Shown here in pieces: positions 36,110-45,042 of a stretch of DNA of 64,000 nt. Origin of the DNA: Balanoglossus misakiensis (taxonomy: Eukaryota; Hemichordata); the NCBI GenBank assembly GCA_040954595.2, contig CM082580.2:3844001-3908000 (forward strand), given 5' to 3'. Under the pieces are notes generated by a model, which was given only the letters and a program-made list of their open reading frames with translations, did not search any database and was not told the origin of the DNA. The position numbers and the translations under genes were made by a program. Each line of letters opens with the position of its first letter. The first letter of the stretch is position 1.

Positions 36110-37059
36110 TTGGTTGGTTTGCGTATTTTGCAATGATTGTGGAGTGTTACTTTGTTCCTGAGACCAGGTGAACTTGGTTTGTTTTCATTTGCGTGACCAG
36201 GTGTTAATCATTTTTCTGGGCGGTTCAAAAGGCTTCAGGCGTTCACGTCACTTGGTCTTCTTTGATAGTTCCTCTATCACATCTCTGTGTGATGGAGGAA
36301 CTTCAAGACAGATGTCCACTTGTATACGACCCCATCGGTCAACTAGACAGTTGCAGAAAGGAAGGTTGATACACCACCGAAAACATAAAAAGTTTTGAAT
36401 ATGACAACGCGATATTAAACGAGAGTTCGTGATTTTGTGTCTTAATTTACCAATTCAGCGTCCTTGACACGTTTGTCCAGAAAATGATCGGTTGAAACGA
36501 AATTCCTCGTGTTGTTCTCGGTTTTTGGTTGGCTTTGCACGAAGGCCACTGTTCCCAACCGAAGAAAATTCTGACGCATTTGAATATAGCCGTGTTATTG
36601 CACCTGTTGTGATATCACCTATTTAAAGGTTCATTTGAATAAAGCTAGTCTGTCAGTATTCGGCCATTCTGGTGTCATCGTCTCTGTGCATGTTGCCTGG
36701 TCACACTTGGTCCGTGGAACTCATAAGCTATATTTTGTTTTTCTATTTCACTTTGATTAAATACTTCTAGGCCTAAACGTAAATAATTCGTGTGCGTTGT
36801 ATGTGATCTTTGTTCGACCGTCGTCCACCCAAAATACTTTCGGGTCGTAACTATGCAAATCCGAAAAATTGTGCGTAATACATAAAATATGATTTAAAAT
36901 ACTGCTTTATTCAAATTTAGGGCTCATTTTATTCCTGTGTAACTGCAGCAGTAGAAAGTTGGTAGGGATTAGAATTAAGATTTATAATGAGATATTAAAA
37001 TTTATTTCGGTACACAGGCCATTTACGATTTATACTGACCATCTATATTTCTGTGGCAG
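36110..37059 (+). repeat. Partial copy of oxidoreductase intron 3 with an insertion
   Basis: GTTCCTGAGACCAGGTGAAC at about 36155 matches intron 3 of the oxidoreductase (27030 region). After a ~650-bp unrelated stretch, the match resumes at about 36870 and continues to the exon at 37060. The duplicated segment therefore began inside intron 3. Confidence 0.6.
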
Positions 37060-37480
37060 GGATGAAGATGTGAAGATGGTTGGTTGGATGAAATTTGATG
37101 ATGACGTGACAGCCTGTATCTCCACCAGCACCAACTGCCCAACAAACACCTATTTCGAAATTGTTGGAACAAAGGGAAGGATACGCCTTCACAAGGATTG
37201 GTGTTTCCACCCAGACAGCTGGAACAGAACAAACTCTTTTGAACTGATCATGGAAGGCGAGCCACCGAGAGAAGTGACGGTTCTCAGTCAAAATGTGTTC
37301 CGGGGTCAGATATTGACCTTCGAGGCTTCCGTCCTGGACAACAAACCGGCAGTTGTACCTCTGTCTTTAAGTAAACAAATTGTGGCCACGTTGGAAGCGC
37401 TGTGTACGTCAGCAGATACGTATGGCCTCCCTGTGGCACCGTCCAGCTCAACTTTAGGCAGACTCCAAGACAATCTGTGA
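37060..37480 (+). pseudogene. Duplicated last exon of the oxidoreductase gene
   Basis: 421 bp, same length and splice acceptor (GTGGCAG) as the real exon 27312-27732, with an intact frame ending LGRLQDNL. Only a few substitutions separate the two; at the protein level ILAF has become ILTF. Exons 1-3 are absent between it and the first copy, so it lacks the cofactor-binding half and cannot encode the enzyme by itself. Trans-use as an alternative terminal exon of the upstream gene is conceivable but far-fetched, with three genes or elements between. Confidence 0.8.
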
Positions 37481-38254
37481 AACATAAACCGTGTATGTAT
37501 TTTATAGTGATACAATGTAACATTACATTTCACTTAGTCTGTTTTTATGTTCACTAAGTGATATTTTCATGGGCGCAATTTTGTATGTGAAAGAGATAAA
37601 GTAGTACCATAAAAAGGGAAAAGTGTTGTCATCAGTTATAAAGCTATTTCTTTTTTGGTCTTGATCACCTATGCTGTCTTTTGTCATCTTTATTTCATCG
37701 ATGTCTTCACTGCGCATGTATTATATGACGTCATCACCAACCCTATCAATTTGGGGGGTCCAAAAATATATTTCCAGAACCCAAAAAGTATTCACTGCAG
37801 TTGTAAAACAGATTTTTACAGCAACCGGGTTTCCGAAACTGCGACCCTTAAATACCACAAAATTTAACTCCTGCCACGCCCTCTATCTGCAAGACTTGAC
37901 CTGTTTAGTGAATACACGTACTCGGATACGTTGTGCAGTTTCTCATTGAAATTCCGAGTATTTTTTGGCTTCCGTCATACATTTTCTGTTTAGATTCCGA
38001 GTAATGGTGCCCTTTGTTAAGGGGCCATTTTGAGACATTGTCTTTCTGAAACAGCAACCCTAACACCACAATATGTACTCTTGCCACGCCCTTTAGTTCT
38101 GCAAGACTTGACCCGTTTAGCGAATACACTAAACTTGCTCCAAGTCTGTGGGCTTCATTATTTCATAATAAATACATTTTAAAAAATTGTGTTCCGAATT
38201 TCTCTATGTACCGTGTGTGGAGTAAAAGTCACCGAATGTGAGCGCGTATGTACG
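37481..38254. repeat. Oxidoreductase 3' flank, copy 2
   Basis: Matches 27733-28576 and 50778-51447, with small deletions. It ends at GTATGTACG, precisely where the retrotransposon begins. Confidence 0.75.
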
Positions 38255-38337
38255 ACTAAGTATTTAAAGCCGCATCACTTCGCTCATGGATATGCCTATT
38301 GTTAAAGGAATGGGTCTGGGCTTTTGGAGGCGCATCC
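38255..38337 (-). repeat. Split direct repeat B2 (retroelement 3' end)
   Basis: 83 bp beginning ACTAAGTATTTAAAGCCGC on the plus strand, identical to B1 at 38578-38660. Confidence 0.9.
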
Positions 38338-38471
38338 ATAGCGAAGTGTAAAACCTCTTATATTCAAAAAGCGGGAGGGCGGGTGGGAATACATTCGCAA
38401 AGGATTTACCGAGGGGGCTGGTCATATAAAATCCCCACCCTGTCCCGTTTACGCACATAGCCCTGCTCTCT

Positions 38472-38660
38472 TGGCCTATTGCAAGGGAGGGACAGACTGT
38501 ACGTTGCTCGTTGCTTTTATACTTCGGCTCATTTGCATATGGCGGATGGATATCGCTCTGTGCTGCGGTTTTGAATAACTAAGTATTTAAAGCCGCATCA
38601 CTTCGCTCATGGATATGCCTATTGTTAAAGGAATGGGTCTGGGCTTTTGGAGGCGCATCC
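38472..38660 (-). repeat. Split direct repeats A2 and B1, joined
   Basis: A2 (38472-38577) and B1 (38578-38660) meet at GAATA|ACTAAG. This is the sequence expected when the two ends of a circular intermediate are joined (A end next to B end). Confidence 0.9.
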
Positions 38661-38975
38661 GGACGCAAAGCCTATTCTCCTCGCGCTTGAGCCCATTATT
38701 ACCTAGTTGGGTATCCCCCCAATCCTTAAAATACAGTCAACCAAAGTAACAAACAAGCTTCTACTACAAACACACCCAACCTTCATCCAACCATAAATTA
38801 CGGCTGGAAATGAAAAAGAACGAAAAACGGTACCTTCATTTTATTGTGCTTTATTCCGTTATAAGTACTTGAAAATTGTCTGGTGCACTCTTCCCTGTCG
38901 GGGGTATAGTGCGAGAGAGAGAAAACAAAGGGGAAAAAAATAAATTTACTGTGTCAGAGAAATACATCGGGAGGC

Positions 38976-40259
38976 TCATTTTTTCTCAACAAAAGCCTTG
39001 GAAAATCCAATTAACTCATTGAGGTTCTCATATCTTTTTGTGTTCTGCTTTTCGTCGTTGGCTAACTCAGATAAGGTGCTTGCTGGTGATCCCCAACTAA
39101 TGACCTTCCCTAACTGCATATAGTACTGTGCCGTTTCTTCCGCCCTCCAACCCACATGGGACATAAGAGTCTTAATGTCCGTGCCTGCCATGGCCAAAGA
39201 AATAGCGCAAGCACTTCGGCAGCCATGTGGGGTTTCGCCTGCGTCGATTCCTACATCTAGTAGGTATGTTTTTAACCGGTGATAAGCTAATTGCGATGAG
39301 AACGGCTTTTGCTCTGGCACTCCCTGTGAGTTTGTAGGGCGAAACAGGTAACCTGTTGTAAGGTCGATATCGAGGCTGGATGCAAGCTCGAGATATGCCT
39401 CCAAAGTGTTAATCGGACACATGAGAGTATCTTGGCATCGCTTAACTGCGAATAGGTTTGACCCCGCCCCCCGGAGCGTTTTACCAAAGGTGTGATTGAA
39501 GAGCAGGCCTGAATTATCGGGTAGCCGCAAAATTTCCTGCGTTTTCACGTGTCCTAAATCATGCGCCCTGTCACCAGAGAAGGCTAGTAGTTTAAAAAAT
39601 GCCATATCCCTGGCGAGAATGTACAATTGTTGAGCAGTTTGTGGGCTCTTCATTTTGTCTATAATATGACGGTAAATTAGCCGCATCTTATCTAGAAAGA
39701 GAGGTTTCGCCTGCTTTGGTGTCAGGAGTGCTCTGGCCTGTTCTTCAGATGTTTTCTTAATGTACCTTTCTATTATAATTGACTCCAAGGGGTTAGGGGT
39801 GGCCTTACCGGCTACCACTGCCTGGGACTGATAAAATGTCTTTAATTTGGAGACCATATTTCTGACTGTATTGGCACGGAGCCTTTTTGGACAAGCACAC
39901 TGCTGGAGTCCAGATGATCCTAAATGTGCACAATTTACCTCATGTACCTGAGTTTTCGCGTCTTTATCTTTAAAAATAAGGAACCTAGTGATATCTTGGG
40001 GTGTTGCCGACCAGATACTTTTTTTGTTATCCAACTTAAAAAGGAACGACTCCAGTTGTTGGACGAGACGGTCCTTTTGTATTTCATGTTGAGAGCGATC
40101 GCCGAGAATGACTTGCATACGCTGATCGATTTCCGGCAGGTTAAAACCAGTTGGGAGACTTCCCTGGGCATGTTCACGCTGGCGAGAGTAGTGAGTCTTG
40201 GTGCCACAGTTATGGCAGTAGTTTTCGTGATGATTGTCCAACCCGCACATCCAGCAGTC
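38976..40259 (-). CDS. Tyrosine recombinase of the retroelement, about 427 aa
   Basis: Carries out integration of the element. An N-terminal zinc-binding motif C-W-M-C..Y-C-H-N-C is complete only if translation enters at the splice acceptor at 40260 (CCCCGCTTAG|GACTGC), three codons before the first ATG (40250). The catalytic domain has the box I Arg in GDRAHDLG, HGCRSACAISLAMAG (His-x-x-Arg), SHVGW and the nucleophile Tyr in AQYYMQLG. The reading frame is intact. It probably joins the 63-codon leader exon by splicing. Confidence 0.88.
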   Translation of the reverse strand, partial: DCWMCGLDNHHENYCHNCGTKTHYSRQREHAQGSLPTGFNLPEIDQRMQVILGDRSQHEIQKDRLVQQLESFLFKLDNKKSIWSATPQDITRFLIFKDKDAKTQVHEVNCAHLGSSGLQQCACPKRLRANTVRNMVSKLKTFYQSQAVVAGKATPNPLESIIIERYIKKTSEEQARALLTPKQAKPLFLDKMRLIYRHIIDKMKSPQTAQQLYILARDMAFFKLLAFSGDRAHDLGHVKTQEILRLPDNSGLLFNHTFGKTLRGAGSNLFAVKRCQDTLMCPINTLEAYLELASSLDIDLTTGYLFRPTNSQGVPEQKPFSSQLAYHRLKTYLLDVGIDAGETPHGCRSACAISLAMAGTDIKTLMSHVGWRAEETAQYYMQLGKVISWGSPASTLSELANDEKQNTKRYENLNELIGFSKAFVEKK

Positions 40260-40409
40260 CTAAGCGGGGAAAATTGGACAAGCACGTGAAGACGTACAGT
40301 GCGCATGATTTAGTCGCTTGTATATAAAAAAAAAATACGTATATTTATCCGTTGAATAAAATTATTTTTGTTTCTTTATTTTTTGTCTGTCTGTCTCCAT
40401 AATTAAGAC

Positions 40410-42584
40410 CTAAGGGGCGAATGTAGCGACAAAAAGGTCGCACTGTAGCTTATACGGATGATAACCCGATCGTGTTGGCCCAAGCACGACGCCGACCTCC
40501 CCTCGACTGGCGAATTTGTTGAAACTACGTGCCGCCCTCTGGATTGACGGCCAGAACGGAGGGTAGTGGCTCCGAGGAACAAGTACTGTTGCTTTTAGTG
40601 CGTTTTGGACGATGTGGTTCACAACAGCATGCACCAGCGAGAATGGAGGGTAGACATATAGGTTCTCATCTGGCGCGAATTTATAATTAAAGAAATTTAC
40701 ACCGGTGTTTTCGGGTTGTGGAAAAGCGGAAATGAATTTGGATAATTTAGCGTTAGACTTGTTTGCCATAGCATCGATTGTGTGTGGGCCAAATTGCCTG
40801 TCTATTTTCTTCCACGCCTCATCCGAGAGTGTGGCCTCTGACAAGGACAGGTGCCTAGATGGCTGATCCGCGGGATTTTCATGTGATCTGACGTGCACTA
40901 TCCTTAATCGAATATTCGACTCAAAACACAGGTTGAAGATCTTTTTCAACAGTTCGTTTAAACGAACTGATTTTGATCCGGGGAAGCCGCCATTCCATGC
41001 GTGGACTAGGATTGCGGAATCTGAGTGTATGTCCACCCGCGCGTCGGCTAGTTCTGACTTGAAAGCAACAAGTGCTCTGGCGAGAGCCTCGGCTTCCTTT
41101 TCTGCTATTGGTCTGGGCATCCACTCGGTTTCCCACGAGTCACTGACTACTTGTCGCTGTTGCGAATTTGGCTGCAGTATTGCGGCCCATTTGAACGAGC
41201 TGGCGTCGGTGTATACATGTATAACGTTGTGGCTTTCTCGAGGCCAACGAAATGGGGGAGCGTTACGTACAATCTGGAGCCAAAATTGCACTTCCTCCCG
41301 AAGGGGGCCTTTAATGCGCACCAAGTTCTGTGCCGATACCTGCATCTTAGATATGGCATGTGCCATTTGTCTTATATATAAACGCGCACAGGGGATTGCG
41401 AGAGCGAAAGAAATGCATTTCCCCATAACTTTTTGCAATAAAGTAACTGGAATAGTGGGTTTGGAAAGTACTAACTCTGCCGTCTCGAGGAAGCGAGCTA
41501 CTTTCTGTTCTGGGATGATGAAAGCTTGAATTTCCGTGTCTACCGTCATTCCTAGCATTATTAGCGACCTAACGGGGTGCAGTATGCTCTTTTCTAAGGC
41601 AATGAAATACCCTGCATCGATGCACATAGCTAACAGGATGAATGCAGCAGCCTCCGCTAGTTCCAAGTCAGACCAGGAGCTGTGTTGTCTGCTTACGGTA
41701 TTAGCCGTTGCTGGCAATCTCAGGGGGCCACCGTGTCTGTCGTCAATATATTGGAGGCACGGAACTCCTAACATTCTTGCATAACTAGTTATCGCATAGC
41801 CTAAGGTATGGTAGATGTAGGCGGACAATTTCCACCCAAACGGTAATGAATTGTTCACGTACCAACGGCCTCCCCATTGGAAACCAAAATACCGCCTGTC
41901 GTATTCCCTAATGAGAACATGATCATAGCCGCTTTTATCATCACACTTGAAGTGGTATTCTCCTTTTTTCATATACCTTGAAACGTCTATTAACTTGTCC
42001 AGTTTAAAAGGCATGTCTCTGATCCATAGATTCAGGAAGCGCATGTCTATGCACATTCGCGGCTTCTTCGGTTCGACTGTTATCGGCATAACTATGTGGG
42101 GAGGTGGGTCCCTCCCAACTTCACCAAAGACAGAAATGGCCCCAGTCTGGAGTCTATCATGTATGGTTTTGGAAATGAAACCAACGAAATTTTGACATGA
42201 GGGGTTATTAGCAAAAATCTTTGCCGGTGGAGATGGTCCGTCATATTGACATCCCTTAAACGTGCCCCGAAAGTGCTTGAAGTACTGTGAAACGGTAACT
42301 TTGTCACATATCCAGTGCATAACTTGAGCCGGATTCTCTGCTGCCGTCGATAGGCGATTCCACACCTCCTTGTGTTTATGAACCTCCCCGGCGACAAATT
42401 CATGTGGGTTTCTAAATGATAGTAGTGCGGGCGACACTTTCTTGTTGGATTTAGCGACCTCATCGACATTGATAACGGGTCTCCTTGGTTCCTGTCGAGG
42501 GGCGCCCTCAAGAGATACCCATGTGTACGACTTTCTGGCGACTGGAAGTTCCTCAGGGCCGGTTTCCCATGCGTAGGGAGTGAA
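40410..42584 (-). CDS. Reverse transcriptase / RNase H polyprotein, about 724 aa
   Basis: RT motifs in order: MPITVEPKKPRMCIDMRFLN, KCDDKSGYDHVL, SLPFGWKLSAYIYHTLG and catalytic QYIDDRHGG. RNase H follows with HVYTDASS, the EAEAL glutamate, HSDSAIL and SHENPADQPSR. A C-terminal region with IDAMANKSNAKL and VYPPFSLV resembles the segment after RNase H in other YR retroelements. The frame is open back to a splice acceptor at 42585 (CCTTTTCAG|TTCACTCC); there is no good ATG near the start, so it is probably spliced to the leader exon. No protease or DDE integrase domain is seen, as expected. Confidence 0.92.
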   Translation of the reverse strand, partial: FTPYAWETGPEELPVARKSYTWVSLEGAPRQEPRRPVINVDEVAKSNKKVSPALLSFRNPHEFVAGEVHKHKEVWNRLSTAAENPAQVMHWICDKVTVSQYFKHFRGTFKGCQYDGPSPPAKIFANNPSCQNFVGFISKTIHDRLQTGAISVFGEVGRDPPPHIVMPITVEPKKPRMCIDMRFLNLWIRDMPFKLDKLIDVSRYMKKGEYHFKCDDKSGYDHVLIREYDRRYFGFQWGGRWYVNNSLPFGWKLSAYIYHTLGYAITSYARMLGVPCLQYIDDRHGGPLRLPATANTVSRQHSSWSDLELAEAAAFILLAMCIDAGYFIALEKSILHPVRSLIMLGMTVDTEIQAFIIPEQKVARFLETAELVLSKPTIPVTLLQKVMGKCISFALAIPCARLYIRQMAHAISKMQVSAQNLVRIKGPLREEVQFWLQIVRNAPPFRWPRESHNVIHVYTDASSFKWAAILQPNSQQRQVVSDSWETEWMPRPIAEKEAEALARALVAFKSELADARVDIHSDSAILVHAWNGGFPGSKSVRLNELLKKIFNLCFESNIRLRIVHVRSHENPADQPSRHLSLSEATLSDEAWKKIDRQFGPHTIDAMANKSNAKLSKFISAFPQPENTGVNFFNYKFAPDENLYVYPPFSLVHAVVNHIVQNALKATVLVPRSHYPPFWPSIQRAARSFNKFASRGEVGVVLGPTRSGYHPYKLQCDLFVATFAP

Positions 42585-43232
42585 CTGAAAAGGATAGATA
42601 TAAACTGTGGGCTACTACATGTAAAAATGTTCTCTTGAGGGGGCCCCTAGACAGGACCTCAGTAAGGCGAGGCTGCATGAATGCAAAGGACTGTTTTAGT
42701 CCTCCCTGCGTTCGGGGCGATGTTTGGTGTATGATAGATACGGTATATCCGCTACTGGTTGAGTGGGGCCAATCTAGGAAGGCGAGATAAAAAAAAAAAA
42801 AAAAAAAAAAAACATATTTTTTTTTTTTTTTTTATTTATTTTTTTTTTTTTTTATTCTCAAGACAACCTTTTTAATTGTCACGGAGGGTTGTAAGCAACC
42901 TCGACTTTTCGTACATATCAAGTTATCAAAAGCATCACAGCAAGTTCTTAATCGTGGGTGTGCGTGTAGCGTTTGCTGAAGCCCAGTTCCTCAGGCACGT
43001 TTTTTGCGACTTTATGTATATGCGTGAATGCGTTCCGTCCATAGTGCGAGTGGTTGTGGAAAGTATGCGATTGTGCAGGTGTGCATGAAGGCGTCAATTA
43101 GTGTGCAGGCGACCGAGAGGAGTATGCGTGTAAGTGTGCATGCGTGTACGTGGATGAGTAACCCATGTTTACTTGCTGTGACGAAAAAATATCCACGATC
43201 AACAAGAAAAAAAAAACAGCAATGTGGTTACA
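42585..43232 (-). other. Retroelement region between gag and pol
   Basis: Contains long A and T homopolymers (about 42787-42855) and GT-rich sequence with no coding potential. It is probably intronic when pol is spliced to the leader exon. Confidence 0.5.
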
Positions 43233-44099
43233 CTACTTTCTATTTGGGCAGGCTCTGGCAACATGCCCTTTCTCACCGCATACAAAGCATGTGACTAGTT
43301 CATCTTTGTTTCTTCTCTCGTATGGTCTAAATCGTTCGAATTGTGCTCTTGGGCGACGATAGCCGCCATGGCCGCTATCCCGCATAAACTTCGACACTTT
43401 CGACGCGATTTCCTCCTCTTCTTTATTTCCCAGTAGTAGAACTATCAACCTCCCAGCTTCTTGGCCGAAATCATTTGATTCAAACTGAGCTAGGACCGCC
43501 CGGAAGCGATGTAACTTTGGGTGAGCTGCTACCGTCGCCCTATCCACCAGGGCCCTCAGGGCGGCGATGAGCTGGGATCGTGAGGTTAACGATGGAGTAT
43601 GGGCCAGGTGCATGACTTTTTCCAAGGCGTCATCCACAGATGCGGTTTCTGTCAATTCTTGCAGTTTTTTCACCTGTTTCTTTAGGTTCTCCAACTCCCC
43701 TTTCTGCAATAAACGTACACATACAATAACTTCTCTGCCCATTACCACGGGTGGAAAGTATACTTGCTCTCCCGTACTGAATACTCCCCTTTTGTTTACA
43801 GGGCGAGCGCCTTATTACATAGGCATCAGCAAAATTCAAGGCGAACATGCTTCTGCCACGTAAATGACCGCTCACATTGCTCCTCCCTCGAGCCTATGTA
43901 TTTCCTTTGGCCTCAGCCACAATAATTCGGCGCTCTCGCAGTCATCACCGGATGAACTGCCTGGCCGGTCTCCTTGGCACTCATGGGTATAACCCACCCA
44001 GCTCTATTTAACAAACAAATGTTGGCGCTCTCGCAGTATATCACACTGCCTGGCCTGCCGCTCACTCCTGTAACTCCAAGTATTCGACGCATATTGCAT

Positions 44100-44130
<31 letters not shown>

Positions 44131-44524
44131 CAACTGGCGAAACAGGTGGTGTCAGGCCTAACAGGTGGCGGAGTTTCAAAATGGTGATTTGGCCTTCCAC
44201 CTGCACTAGGAAAATTCGGAAGGCGAAACAAAAGGACAAACACGAGGAGAGAAGTTTTGGTGGACCGTAGTGCATAAAAAAACTGCACTGCAACAAAACC
44301 GAAATGACCGGCGGCATACAAGGGGGAATACTAACCTGGGTAACACTGCTGCTGACGCTTGTTGCCTCTCCACTTGCTGGTGTTGGTGCAGGCTTAGGCG
44401 CTGCTGCGGCATTTTGCTGGGGTGTGGCACCACTAGGACCGGGTCTTGGCTGGGGAACGGAAAGTTCTGCGGAGTCCTGGTGTGAGTCCACAAAAGCTCG
44501 GGCTGCGGGACCAGTATGAGCCAT
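43233..44524 (-). CDS. Gag-like protein of the retroelement, 219 aa, two exons
   Basis: Leader exon 44524-44336 (63 codons, MAHTGPAARAFV.., Pro/Ala/Gln-rich) ends at the donor CAG|GTTAGT. The second exon 43703-43233 starts after TTTATTGCAG and encodes a Leu/Lys coiled-coil start, a helical capsid-like stretch, an Arg-rich segment and a CCHC zinc knuckle, CFVCGEKGHVARAC. Both edges are phase 0. The 632-bp intron contains a ~30-bp T run. The ATG follows the A1 repeat by 14 bp. Confidence 0.8.
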
Positions 44525-44538
44525 GGTTCGTGCTATCG

Positions 44539-44644
44539 TGGCCTATTGCAAGGGAGGGACAGACTGTACGTTGCTCGTTGCTTTTATACTTCGGCTCATT
44601 TGCATATGGCGGATGGATATCGCTCTGTGCTGCGGTTTTGAATA
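44539..44644 (-). repeat. Split direct repeat A1 (retroelement 5' end)
   Basis: 106 bp, identical to A2 at 38472-38577. It probably holds the element's promoter; TTTGCATA occurs inside it. Confidence 0.9.
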
Positions 44645-45042
44645 TCAAGGGAACGCGTAGGCCCATAACCGAAACCGTGAGCCCAGTCCCAAATTCGAAA
44701 CTAAACTCACTACTAGAAACACGCTCAAAGCATGCATGCACGCAAAATGTTTTGAAATTATTTATTAAGACAAAAAAACACCGCAAACACAAAAAAGTAT
44801 TGATATTCAAAAATCACCCAGTGACTAGTGGGCTAGTCTACGAATACACGTATACTCGGATACTTGTACTTTATCTTTTTAGATTCCGAGTAGTGGAGCC
44901 GCTTGTTAATTAACGGGTCATTTTGATGCACGTGATACGGTTTCTTTTTAGATTCCAAGTATTGGTGTGCATATAGTTCCGGGGTCATTTGGAAGACAGA
45001 CGTGTAGGCCTATAGGCGTCATTGTTTGCCGTATAGCACAAC
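44645..45042 (+). promoter_or_regulatory. Upstream region of TRIM-NHL copy B
   Basis: Same sequence module as upstream of copies A and C, beginning TCAAGGGAACGCGTAGG, with a short deletion before the ATG where A and C read GTCAAGGGGTCATTTGG. The retrotransposon's A1 end lies 398 bp before the start codon. Confidence 0.5.

Larger units (their letters stand above)
38255..44644 (-). mobile_element. Complete tyrosine-recombinase retrotransposon with split direct repeats (Ngaro/PAT-like), 6,390 bp
   Basis: In element orientation (minus): A1 (44644-44539), leader exon, gag, RT/RNase H, tyrosine recombinase, B1 (38660-38578), A2 (38577-38472), 133 bp, B2 (38337-38255). A1 and A2 are identical over 106 bp; B1 and B2 are identical over 83 bp. 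This A1..B1A2B2 pattern is the known hallmark of split-repeat YR elements. The insertion lies between GTATGTACG and TCAAGGGAACG, a junction seen uninterrupted at 51441-51457, with no target duplication, as expected for recombinase integration. All three ORFs are intact, so it looks recently active. Confidence 0.93.

Noticed and set aside
40410-42437. GTG at 42437 as the start of the retroelement pol
   Set aside because: The frame stays open upstream to a strong splice acceptor at 42585, and no eukaryotic start context exists at the GTG.
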